Assembly: GCA_946619625.1 (NCBI GenBank)
Contig: CAMOMF010000078.1
Coordinates: 1-7,888, forward strand
Source: an uncultured Bacteroidales bacterium
GTDB lineage: Bacteria > Bacteroidota > Bacteroidia > Bacteroidales > Paludibacteraceae
Direction: 5' to 3'
Length of the DNA stretch: 7,888 nucleotides
The notes under the pieces were generated by a model, which was given only the letters and a program-made list of their open reading frames with translations, made no database searches and had not been told where the DNA came from. Position numbers and translations under genes: made by a program. Positions 1 through 5,812 of the stretch are shown piece after piece; the first letter of the stretch is position 1; the number at the start of each line of letters is the position of its first letter.

Positions 1-419
1 AAGATGATGCCGTCAAAGCCGCGCAAGCAGCCAAAGAAAAAGGCATGTTCGTGTATGTCGTGGGCATCGGCAAACCCGAAGGCTCACCCATTCCCGACGG
101 GCACGGATCGTTCAAGAAAGACAAGACAGGACAAGTTGTTGTCAGCCGTCTGAACGAAGAAATGTGTAAGGAGATTGCCGCTGCCGGTAATGGTATCTAC
201 GTGCGAGCAGACAACTCCAACACCGCTTCGCGCGCCCTGCAGAAAGAACTCAACAAACTTGCCACTTCGGAAATAGAGACCAAAGTGTTTACCGACTTCA
301 ACGAGCAATATCAGTCGTTTGTGCTGATAGCATTGCTGCTGTTGGTAATCGATTTCTTTGTTTTCAGCCGCAAGAATAAGACTATCAGCAAACTGAATAT
401 ATTTGGAGACAAACAATGA
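1..419 (+). CDS. batB: BatB, von Willebrand factor A membrane protein (C-terminal part, 5' end outside window)
   Basis: This is the last ~138 codons of a gene that begins before the window; the open frame runs from base 3. The visible part starts in the second half of a VWA domain (helix DDAVKAAQAAKEKG, then strand MFVYVVGIGKPEGSPIP). It continues through the segment EEMCKEIAAAGNGIYVRA, typical of Bat VWA proteins, and ends with one membrane helix (visible residues ~105-121, SFVLIALLLLVIDFFVF) plus a basic cytoplasmic tail. The metal-binding DxSxS motif would lie upstream and cannot be checked. BatA and BatB are both VWA proteins with flanking membrane helices. I call this one BatB because it directly precedes batC, the usual Bacteroidales order. 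Its stop overlaps the batC start by four bases (ATGA, 416-419), implying coupled translation. In B. fragilis the locus is associated with aerotolerance; the molecular role is not settled. Confidence 0.88.
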   Translation, partial: DDAVKAAQAAKEKGMFVYVVGIGKPEGSPIPDGHGSFKKDKTGQVVVSRLNEEMCKEIAAAGNGIYVRADNSNTASRALQKELNKLATSEIETKVFTDFNEQYQSFVLIALLLLVIDFFVFSRKNKTISKLNIFGDKQ

Positions 420-1135
420 AACGGATATTATTCTACATATTTCTCTTGGTAATACCTACTCTCTCCTACGCACAGAAAGAGTTCTTTGATGTGCGCAAGG
501 GCAACAAGGATTACAAAAAGGAGAACTTCACCGAGGCGGAAATCAATTACCGCAAGGGTTTGGACAAGAACAACAACTCCTTTGAGGGACACTTCAACCT
601 GGGCGATGCACTATTCAAACAGCAGAAATACCCCGAAGCCGCTGAAGAGTACCAAAAAGCAGGGGCGTTGCTGCAACCCAAAAACGGCAAATACTCCGCT
701 TCCGACAAAAAGAAACTGGCGCAGGCTTATCACAATCTGGGAAACGCTTTCTACGCCCAGCAGCAGTTCGACAAGGCCGTCGCTTCCTACAAACAAAGCC
801 TGATGGCGAACCCTAAAGATGACGAAACGCGTTACAATCTGGTGAAAGCGATGGAGATGTTGCAAGAACAACAGCAGCAACAAAATCAGGATAATCAGAA
901 CCAGCAACAACAACAGGACCAGCAGAATCAGCAGCAAAGCGAAGACGATCAGCAGCAACAGCAACAGCAGCAAAATCAGGACGACCAGCAGCAACAACCG
1001 CAAGAACAGCCTGAGATGGATCGCGAGCAAGCCGAACAAATCCTGCAAGCACTGCAACAAGACGAACAGGAGACCCAAGACAAAGCCAAGCGCCAACAAA
1101 TGCAGTCCAAGGTTAAGACCGATAAAGATTGGTAA
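416..1135 (+). CDS. batC: BatC, periplasmic TPR protein with glutamine-rich tail
   Basis: A 239-residue protein. It has a signal peptide (residues 1-19, basic MKR then a hydrophobic core, cleavage likely after SYA). TPR-type helices follow at ~22-55, ~56-90 and ~102-135; the last is canonical (AYHNLGNAFYAQQQFDKAVASY). Residues ~150-200 are low complexity, about 33 glutamines in 51 positions mixed with N, D and E. The C-terminus is helical and charged (AEQILQALQQDEQETQDKAK) and ends KDW, a tail I recognise from BatC-like proteins. TPRs mediate protein-protein contacts, so a scaffold role among the Bat proteins in the periplasm is a reasonable inference. The start overlaps the batB stop (ATGA). 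The gene ends 67 bp before batD, in a tandem repeat. The glutamine codons are mixed CAG and CAA, so the tract is not a pure trinucleotide run. Confidence 0.9.
   Translation: MKRILFYIFLLVIPTLSYAQKEFFDVRKGNKDYKKENFTEAEINYRKGLDKNNNSFEGHFNLGDALFKQQKYPEAAEEYQKAGALLQPKNGKYSASDKKKLAQAYHNLGNAFYAQQQFDKAVASYKQSLMANPKDDETRYNLVKAMEMLQEQQQQQNQDNQNQQQQQDQQNQQQSEDDQQQQQQQQNQDDQQQQPQEQPEMDREQAEQILQALQQDEQETQDKAKRQQMQSKVKTDKDW
863..1015 (+). repeat. CAG/CAA-rich tract encoding the BatC poly-Gln region
   Basis: Within batC this stretch is dominated by imperfect CAG and CAA codons with interspersed AAT, GAC and GAT. It encodes residues ~150-200 with uninterrupted glutamine runs of 5, 5 and 8. The strand is purine/C-rich and its complement is pyrimidine-rich, which creates a long leucine-rich antisense frame that is not a gene. 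The codon mixture suggests selection on protein composition rather than recent pure-triplet expansion. Length variation between strains would be expected. Confidence 0.75.
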
Positions 1136-1142
1136 GAAGACA

Positions 1143-1197
1143 ACCATAAGATGACCATAAGATAACCATAAGATGACCATAAGATAACCATAAGATG
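1143..1197 (+). repeat. Five-copy 11-bp tandem repeat between batC and batD
   Basis: Five contiguous 11-bp units, ACCATAAGATR, start at 1143, 1154, 1165, 1176 and 1187. The first ten bases are identical in all five; the last base alternates G, A, G, A, G, so there is also a perfect 22-bp higher-order period. The array fills most of the 67-bp batC-batD spacer. No inverted symmetry able to form a stable hairpin is evident. Each G-ending unit supplies an ATG (1151, 1173, 1195) and each copy supplies an ATAAGAT segment containing TAA, so the array holds alternating starts and stops. The unit length is not a multiple of three, but the array is outside both genes, so copy-number change would alter spacing rather than protein sequence. 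Confidence 0.95.
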
Positions 1198-1206
1198 AAG
1201 CAATGA
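1151..1206 (+). promoter_or_regulatory. Chain of three mini-ORFs ending in an ATGA overlap with batD
   Basis: The repeat reads as two identical four-codon frames, M-T-I-R-stop at 1151-1165 and 1173-1187. A third frame, M-K-Q-stop at 1195-1206, has a TGA that overlaps the batD ATG (1203-1205) as ATGA. The other Bat gene junctions visible here (416-419 and 3056-3059) use the same ATGA overlap directly between genes. The mini-frames could therefore pass terminating ribosomes from batC towards batD by stepwise termination-reinitiation. The frames are seen directly; the function is inference. They may be an accidental by-product of the repeat unit. No Shine-Dalgarno-like sequence precedes them. 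Confidence 0.35.
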
Positions 1207-3059
1207 GAAATAAACTCAAAATAGTACTACTACTTACAGCATGGCTGCTGCCAACAGTACTGATGCAGACGCATGCTGAAGATGTATCATTCACCGCCAA
1301 CGCCCCGAGGCAAGTGGTGATGGGCAAACCGTTTCAATTGACTTTCAGCGTCAATCAACGCGCAAAAGACCTGCGCGCACCGGAGATGTCGGACTTTGAT
1401 ATTGTCGCCGGTCCCTACTCTTCCCAGTCCAGTTCCACATCGTTTATAAACGGACAGCGCACGTCCAGTTTCTCACTTACCTACACCTACACGCTGATGG
1501 CGCGCAAGGTGGGTTCGTTCACTATTGACCCGGCAAGCATCGTAGTGGGAGGAGACACCTACCGTTCGAATGCACTGAAGATAACCGTGTTACCCGCTGA
1601 TGAAGAACCAGCCCCGTCCTCCAATGACCAGCAGGCAACGACAGGAGGGGCAAACGCCACGCAGCAAAGTGCTTCATCAAGCAACAGAAGCGGTGATATC
1701 TTCATCAAGACGCAGGTAAGCAAGACCAAAGTGCACGAGCAAGAATGTATCTTGCTGAGTTACAAATTGTACTTTGCCGGTGTGGACGTTGCACAATTCA
1801 CCAACAACACCAAACTGCCCGAGTTCAAAGGTTTCATGAAACAGGAATTGGACCAGCAGGAGATACAAACCGAACTGGAGCACTACAACGGCAGAAACTA
1901 CCAAACAGCAGTGCTTTACCGCACCCTGCTCTTCCCGCAGAAAGCCGGAGACATCGAAGTGGAACCCGCCTCATTTGAAGCAGTGGTTCGCGTACAAAAC
2001 AGAACGCAAGTACGCTCTATATTTGATGATTTCTTTGCCACCTACAGCAATGTAACCAAGCCGCTGACAGCACCCGGAGTTACAATCCACGTGCAACCAC
2101 TACCAGCAGGCAAACCTGCAGGCTTCAGCGGTGGCGTGGGTTCCTACTCTATCCACTCATCCATTTCAAGCAACAGCATCACTACCAACGATCCCATTAC
2201 TATCAAACTGTCCATCTCCGGCAAGGGCAACATGAAGATGCTGAAGACTCCATCCGTGGATTGGCCCGACGGATTTGAAGTGTACGACCCGAAAGTAAGC
2301 AACAACTTCAAGAACACCACATCGGGTGTAAGCGGTTCGAAAGATATAGAATACCTCGCCATTGCACGTGCAGCCGGCGACTACACCATCCCACCGGTTA
2401 CGTTCTCCTACTACGACACCAATGAGGAGCGTTACAAGACCTACACCACAGAGGAATATCAGGTACACGTTGCCCGCGGTGCCAACGATGCAGACCAAAC
2501 AGTGGTTACATCCGGCACATATACCAACAAAGAGGATATTCAGAAACTGGGCACCGACATCCGCTACATCGAAACACAGCCCTTGCGTCCGAATGAACAC
2601 AAAGGTAAAGGGTTGAACGGACAGTGGTGGCTGTGGTACTTGTTGCCGACCATCCTTTCTGTACTGCTGTTCGTGCTGTTCCGCAAGCAGATTCGGGACA
2701 ATGCCGACGCAAGGAAAGTGCGCTATCGCAAGGCCAACAAAGTGGCACAGAAACGGCTGAAGAAAGCCAAGAAACTGCTTAATGACCACCAAGACGCCGC
2801 ATTCTATGAGGAAATAGAGCGCGCAGCATGGAGTTACCTCAGTGACCGTTTAAGCATTCCGCAAGCCAACCTCACCAAGGAGAATATCTCCGGCATTCTG
2901 CGCGAAAAAGGAATAGCTGAAGACCTGATTTCCGAAGTAAGCAACGTACTATCCACAGCCGAGTTTGCGCGATACGCCCCCTCGGCAGCAGGAAGCAAAT
3001 CCGAGCTGTACGATGCGACAGCCAAATTAATTGATAATCTCGAAAACACAAAGTTATGA
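1203..3059 (+). CDS. batD: BatD, membrane-anchored aerotolerance-operon protein
   Basis: A 618-residue protein of the BatD family. Layout: signal peptide ~1-25 (cleavage after THA); a first β-rich extracytoplasmic domain ~27-132 with the family-typical opening (FTANAPRQVVMGKPFQLTF) and the segment YTYTLMARKVGSFTIDPASI; a Q/S/T-rich linker ~133-163; further β-domains ~164-425; one membrane helix ~474-493 (after GQWWLWYLLPT); a strongly basic juxtamembrane stretch ~494-525; and a helical cytoplasmic domain ~526-618. Family knowledge places the bulk in the periplasm, probably with BatA/BatB; no enzymatic motif is visible. The ATG at 1203 is chosen because it gives an immediate, complete signal peptide and every upstream in-frame ATG is stopped within the repeat. 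The stop overlaps batE by four bases (ATGA). Confidence 0.92.
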   Translation: MRNKLKIVLLLTAWLLPTVLMQTHAEDVSFTANAPRQVVMGKPFQLTFSVNQRAKDLRAPEMSDFDIVAGPYSSQSSSTSFINGQRTSSFSLTYTYTLMARKVGSFTIDPASIVVGGDTYRSNALKITVLPADEEPAPSSNDQQATTGGANATQQSASSSNRSGDIFIKTQVSKTKVHEQECILLSYKLYFAGVDVAQFTNNTKLPEFKGFMKQELDQQEIQTELEHYNGRNYQTAVLYRTLLFPQKAGDIEVEPASFEAVVRVQNRTQVRSIFDDFFATYSNVTKPLTAPGVTIHVQPLPAGKPAGFSGGVGSYSIHSSISSNSITTNDPITIKLSISGKGNMKMLKTPSVDWPDGFEVYDPKVSNNFKNTTSGVSGSKDIEYLAIARAAGDYTIPPVTFSYYDTNEERYKTYTTEEYQVHVARGANDADQTVVTSGTYTNKEDIQKLGTDIRYIETQPLRPNEHKGKGLNGQWWLWYLLPTILSVLLFVLFRKQIRDNADARKVRYRKANKVAQKRLKKAKKLLNDHQDAAFYEEIERAAWSYLSDRLSIPQANLTKENISGILREKGIAEDLISEVSNVLSTAEFARYAPSAAGSKSELYDATAKLIDNLENTKL

Positions 3060-3796
3060 AACGACTATATGGAATACTGATTGCCATGGTCAGCATGGCT
3101 GCAAGCACTTTTGCAGCGGATTGGGACACTGCAAACGGACTGTATGCCGAGGGGAACTACGCCGATGCAGCCGCCATGTATGAAGAACTGGTGGAGGAAC
3201 AACCCGCAGCAGAGGTGTACTACAATCTGGGAAACGCCTATTACAAAATGGGAGAGATTGCCCGTGCCATCCTGTCATATGAACGCGCGCTCAGGCTGAA
3301 ACCCAAATATCCTGACTGCAAGCACAACCTGGCATTGGCACAATCGAAGATCATCGACAACATTGAGGACAACCACCATTTCTTCGTGGCGCAATGGGCA
3401 AAAGCATTCAGAAACCTGCGCTCGGAGAACACATGGTTTTATCTGTCAGTAGGTCTGTTTTGGCTGTTCCTTGTCTGCACGTTTGTATTTGCTTTTGGCA
3501 GGAACATTATTGTCAGAAAGACCGGATTTCACGTAGCATGGATTACGTTGCTGTGCTCGATTATCACCTTATGGTGCGCAGCCTCGCTTCACCACAGAGA
3601 CAGCGCCCAAGAAGAGGCCATCGTGGTACAGGGAATCGTGAATGCCAAATCCTCACCGGACAAATCCGGAACCGACCTGTTTATTCTGCATGAGGGTACC
3701 AAAGTATGGGTGGAAGAAACCGTAAACGGTTGGTGCTCCGTACATGTAGGCGACAATGTCGGCTGGGTGAGCGGCAGCGCCATTGAGCGAATCTAA
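3056..3796 (+). CDS. batE: BatE, TPR and SH3b-domain membrane protein
   Basis: A 246-residue protein. It has a signal sequence ~1-20 (cleavage after STFA). TPR repeats at ~23-50 and ~52-85 (AEVYYNLGNAYYKMGEIARA is canonical) are followed by a third partial helix to ~105. Two membrane helices lie at ~127-147 and ~156-177, with a short basic loop (GRNIIVRKTG) between them. The C-terminal domain at ~187-246 looks like a bacterial SH3 (SH3b) fold (VVQGIVNAKSSPDKSG, then LHEGTKV and the closing GWVSGSAIERI). The topology puts both the TPRs and the SH3b domain outside the cytoplasm, fitting a role in binding partner Bat proteins or cell-wall/peptide ligands; that role is inference. Translation is probably coupled to batD through the ATGA overlap. 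The start is fixed by the signal peptide. Confidence 0.9.
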   Translation: MKRLYGILIAMVSMAASTFAADWDTANGLYAEGNYADAAAMYEELVEEQPAAEVYYNLGNAYYKMGEIARAILSYERALRLKPKYPDCKHNLALAQSKIIDNIEDNHHFFVAQWAKAFRNLRSENTWFYLSVGLFWLFLVCTFVFAFGRNIIVRKTGFHVAWITLLCSIITLWCAASLHHRDSAQEEAIVVQGIVNAKSSPDKSGTDLFILHEGTKVWVEETVNGWCSVHVGDNVGWVSGSAIERI

Positions 3797-3812
3797 GGAA
3801 AAAGCTTAAGGC

Positions 3813-4544
3813 ATGGAAAAACTACTACAATGGGATGCAGACTTGTTGTTGGCAATCAACAGCCACCATACTGCCTTTTGGGACCAAGTAATGTGGTACT
3901 CAAGCCAGTCGTGGGTGTGGATTCCGCTATACTTGCTGCTTGGTTATGCGGTGTACAAAGTATCCTGTAGTCTTCAGTTTGATAAGTTACGCATAGTGGG
4001 AACCGGGATGCCGCAAATAATGGGAAGCGGGAAACAGCATGCAGCCAAGACCGAACCATCTGCGGGCTTGAAGGTGTTTGTGGTAGTACTGTTAGGCGTT
4101 GTATTGATTGGTGCCGCTGCGGGACTGTCAGATTTCATTACTTCGGGCATACTGAAGAAATGGATTTGCCGTCCCCGCCCTACGCACTCAGACCTGGCAG
4201 ACTACTTGCATATCGTGCGCGACTACAGGGGCGGGCACTATGGTTTTCCGTCTTCACATGCAGCAAACACCTTTGCTGTTGCCACCACATTCTGGTTTAT
4301 TATCAATTACCTGAATAGTCTGCCGCACGAGTATGTCGCGCACCATGCCAAAGACGTTGGTGCTGTTCAGCGTCTGGAAAGGGTCATGAAGGTTGTAGTG
4401 GTGTTGTATGTAGTGCTGAACTGTTACAGCCGGATGTACCTGGGGGTACACTACCCTCTTGACATCCTCTGCGGCGCAATCATCGGTAGCCTGTTGGGTT
4501 ACCTCTGCGCACAGATATACAAAGTGGCAGTCAAGATTGAGTAG
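3813..4544 (+). CDS. PAP2-family membrane phosphatase
   Basis: A 243-residue integral membrane protein with all three signature motifs of the PAP2 acid-phosphatase superfamily. C1 is K115-x6-R122-P123 (KKWICRPRP), C2 is P146-S147-S148-H149, and C3 is S206-R207-x5-H213-x3-D217 (SRMYLGVHYPLD). H149 and H213 are the expected catalytic pair, so the enzyme should be active. Hydrophobic helices lie at ~33-50, ~87-112, ~150-166, ~190-205 and ~216-236. A polar stretch at ~51-86, with glycines and charged residues, interrupts the first two. The family dephosphorylates lipid phosphates or diphosphates (undecaprenyl diphosphate, phosphatidylglycerol phosphate, lipid A); the substrate cannot be chosen from sequence. 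It starts 16 bp after batE. TAAGGAA overlapping the batE stop (3794-3800) is a possible ribosome-binding site, 12 bases before the ATG. It is probably co-transcribed with the bat genes. Confidence 0.88.
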   Translation: MEKLLQWDADLLLAINSHHTAFWDQVMWYSSQSWVWIPLYLLLGYAVYKVSCSLQFDKLRIVGTGMPQIMGSGKQHAAKTEPSAGLKVFVVVLLGVVLIGAAAGLSDFITSGILKKWICRPRPTHSDLADYLHIVRDYRGGHYGFPSSHAANTFAVATTFWFIINYLNSLPHEYVAHHAKDVGAVQRLERVMKVVVVLYVVLNCYSRMYLGVHYPLDILCGAIIGSLLGYLCAQIYKVAVKIE

Positions 4545-4593
4545 AAAAGAATACAGCGCGAACCGTAATTCAGTTAAGGGCACCAAGTGGTTG
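4545..4593. other. Convergent intergenic gap
   Basis: These 49 bp separate the PAP2 stop from the wecB stop. I see no strong GC-rich hairpin followed by a T-run in either direction. The best inverted match is ACCA-AG-TGGT (4582-4591), whose two-base loop is too short to form. Both operons may therefore read into each other unless termination occurs elsewhere. Confidence 0.5.
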
Positions 4594-5787
4594 TCAGGAT
4601 CGAGAAGAGAAGAACCGGCTGATTTCCTTAACAATATGTTCAGAAGCGAGTCCGTCTCCGTACAAATTAGCGGGATGGACTTGTTTGTTTTTCAACAGTG
4701 TGTATGCCTCAATTATCCGCAACTTGTCCGCACCGGCAAGAATGGCGGCACCGGCATGGACTATCTCCGTCCACTCGGTTTCTTTGCGAAGGATAACGCA
4801 GGGTTTTCCGTAAAAGAAAGCTTCTTTCTGCACTCCCCCAGAATCGGTAAGAATCAGACTTGCGTGCTTTTCAAGCATAATCATATCCAAGAAAGAGACC
4901 GGCTCGATGAGCAAGATATGGTCATTAGCAGTCAATTGCCCCAACATCTGGGGCGAAAGATGAGATTTCGTCCTCGGGTGCAGAGGCAGGATGACCCTTT
5001 GCTCCTTGGCAATCGTTTCGAGTGCGCCGATAATAGAGGTGAGGTGAGCCATGTTATCCGCATTAACAGGACGATGGATGGTAGCCAAGACAAACGGGCA
5101 GTCCGTGAGACATAGTTGCTCCAGAATATGGGAGCGCTTTTCCGCCATTCGGGAGAAATGAAGAGCGTTGTCATACATCACATCGCCCACCTGAACCGAA
5201 TAGGGTCTGTGGGGAGTGGCGTCATCCTTGGAGGAGTCACTAACGTGAGGGAGAGGCAGAATGGCATTCTCCTTGGAGGGGACACCTTCGGCAAGGAGGT
5301 TTTGCGTGGCTTGAGAGGTAGGCGTAAAGAGGACTGAAGAGATGCTGTCTGCCACGATACGGTTGATTTCTTCGGGCATGGTGCGATTCCATGAGCGAAG
5401 TCCCGCTTCGATGTGAAACACAGGCACATGGGCTTGCGCAGCGGCAATAGCCCCAGCCAGAGTGGAATTAGTATCGCCAAAAAGAACTACACCATCATAT
5501 TTATTGCGTGACAATTCATCCGCAATGCCCATTATCATTCGGGCGACCTGTTCCGATGCCGGGAGTCCACCTACTCCAAGATGAATGGCCGGCGCAGGAA
5601 TATCCAGTTCCGCGAAGAAGGATGCGGACATATTGTTGTCAAAGTGTTGCCCTGTATGCAGAATGGTTTGAGTGATTTGTTCATTCTGAAACAACCTGGA
5701 ACAATTCCAACTATTGATTGCCCGTGTAAAAGCCGCCGCCTTGATTATCTGCGGTCTTGCGCCAACTATAGTGAGAAGGTGAATCAT
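4594..5787 (-). CDS. wecB: UDP-N-acetylglucosamine 2-epimerase (non-hydrolysing)
   Basis: A 397-residue cytoplasmic enzyme with the GT-B fold. It interconverts UDP-GlcNAc and UDP-ManNAc for surface-glycan synthesis. Visible motifs: N-terminal nucleotide-sugar loop VGARPQIIKAA (8-18); HTGQHFD (44-50); FGDTNSTLAGA (103-113), with D105 matching a catalytic-region Asp; HIEAGLRSWN (125-134), with E127; PEEINR (138-143), with E140 or E139 matching the second Glu; IHRPVN (237-242), with H238 in the position of the conserved His; TDSGGVQKEA (314-323), the UDP-binding loop; and YGDG (376-379). All expected catalytic residues are present. Relative to the E. coli enzyme there are extra residues at ~28-38 and ~170-197. 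WbpI-like epimerases acting on UDP-diacetylated uronates are close relatives and cannot be excluded. The gene lies 25 bp downstream of the DUF354 gene on the same strand, so it is probably co-transcribed. The start is supported by the motif beginning nine residues in. Confidence 0.88.
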   Translation of the reverse strand: MIHLLTIVGARPQIIKAAAFTRAINSWNCSRLFQNEQITQTILHTGQHFDNNMSASFFAELDIPAPAIHLGVGGLPASEQVARMIMGIADELSRNKYDGVVLFGDTNSTLAGAIAAAQAHVPVFHIEAGLRSWNRTMPEEINRIVADSISSVLFTPTSQATQNLLAEGVPSKENAILPLPHVSDSSKDDATPHRPYSVQVGDVMYDNALHFSRMAEKRSHILEQLCLTDCPFVLATIHRPVNADNMAHLTSIIGALETIAKEQRVILPLHPRTKSHLSPQMLGQLTANDHILLIEPVSFLDMIMLEKHASLILTDSGGVQKEAFFYGKPCVILRKETEWTEIVHAGAAILAGADKLRIIEAYTLLKNKQVHPANLYGDGLASEHIVKEISRFFSSRS

Positions 5788-5812
5788 ATATTGTATTCAA
5801 TAATGAGATGAA

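Noticed and set aside
1143..1197. Short direct repeats resembling a CRISPR array
   Set aside because: Units are 11 bp and directly contiguous with no spacers, and no cas genes are nearby.
611..1327. Long minus-strand frame rich in Leu/Ile across batC
   Set aside because: It is the antisense of the CAG/CAA tract and the intercistronic repeat; the leucines come from complementing glutamine codons, and it has no recognisable domain.
732..3237. An identical 16-bp string in batC (732-747) and batE (3222-3237)
   Set aside because: It encodes the TPR consensus NLGNA region in both genes, so shared motif and codon preference explain it; no flanking DNA identity supports duplication.
3797..3812. AAGCTTAAG partial palindrome between batE and the PAP2 gene as an operator or terminator
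   Set aside because: It is very short and AT-rich with no T-run; a chance palindrome is more likely.
4545..4593. Bidirectional terminator between the convergent operons
   Set aside because: No stem of useful length with a normal loop and T-tract could be found on either strand.
4459..5115. Plus-strand frame of 218 codons across the end of PAP2 and the wecB region
   Set aside because: It overlaps two genes with clear family motifs, has no domain or plausible start context, and reads as a shadow of wecB.
5788..5812. Promoter for wecB in the 25-bp gap
   Set aside because: The gap is too short for a full Bacteroides -33/-7 promoter outside coding sequence, and no TAnnTTTG box is seen there on the minus strand.
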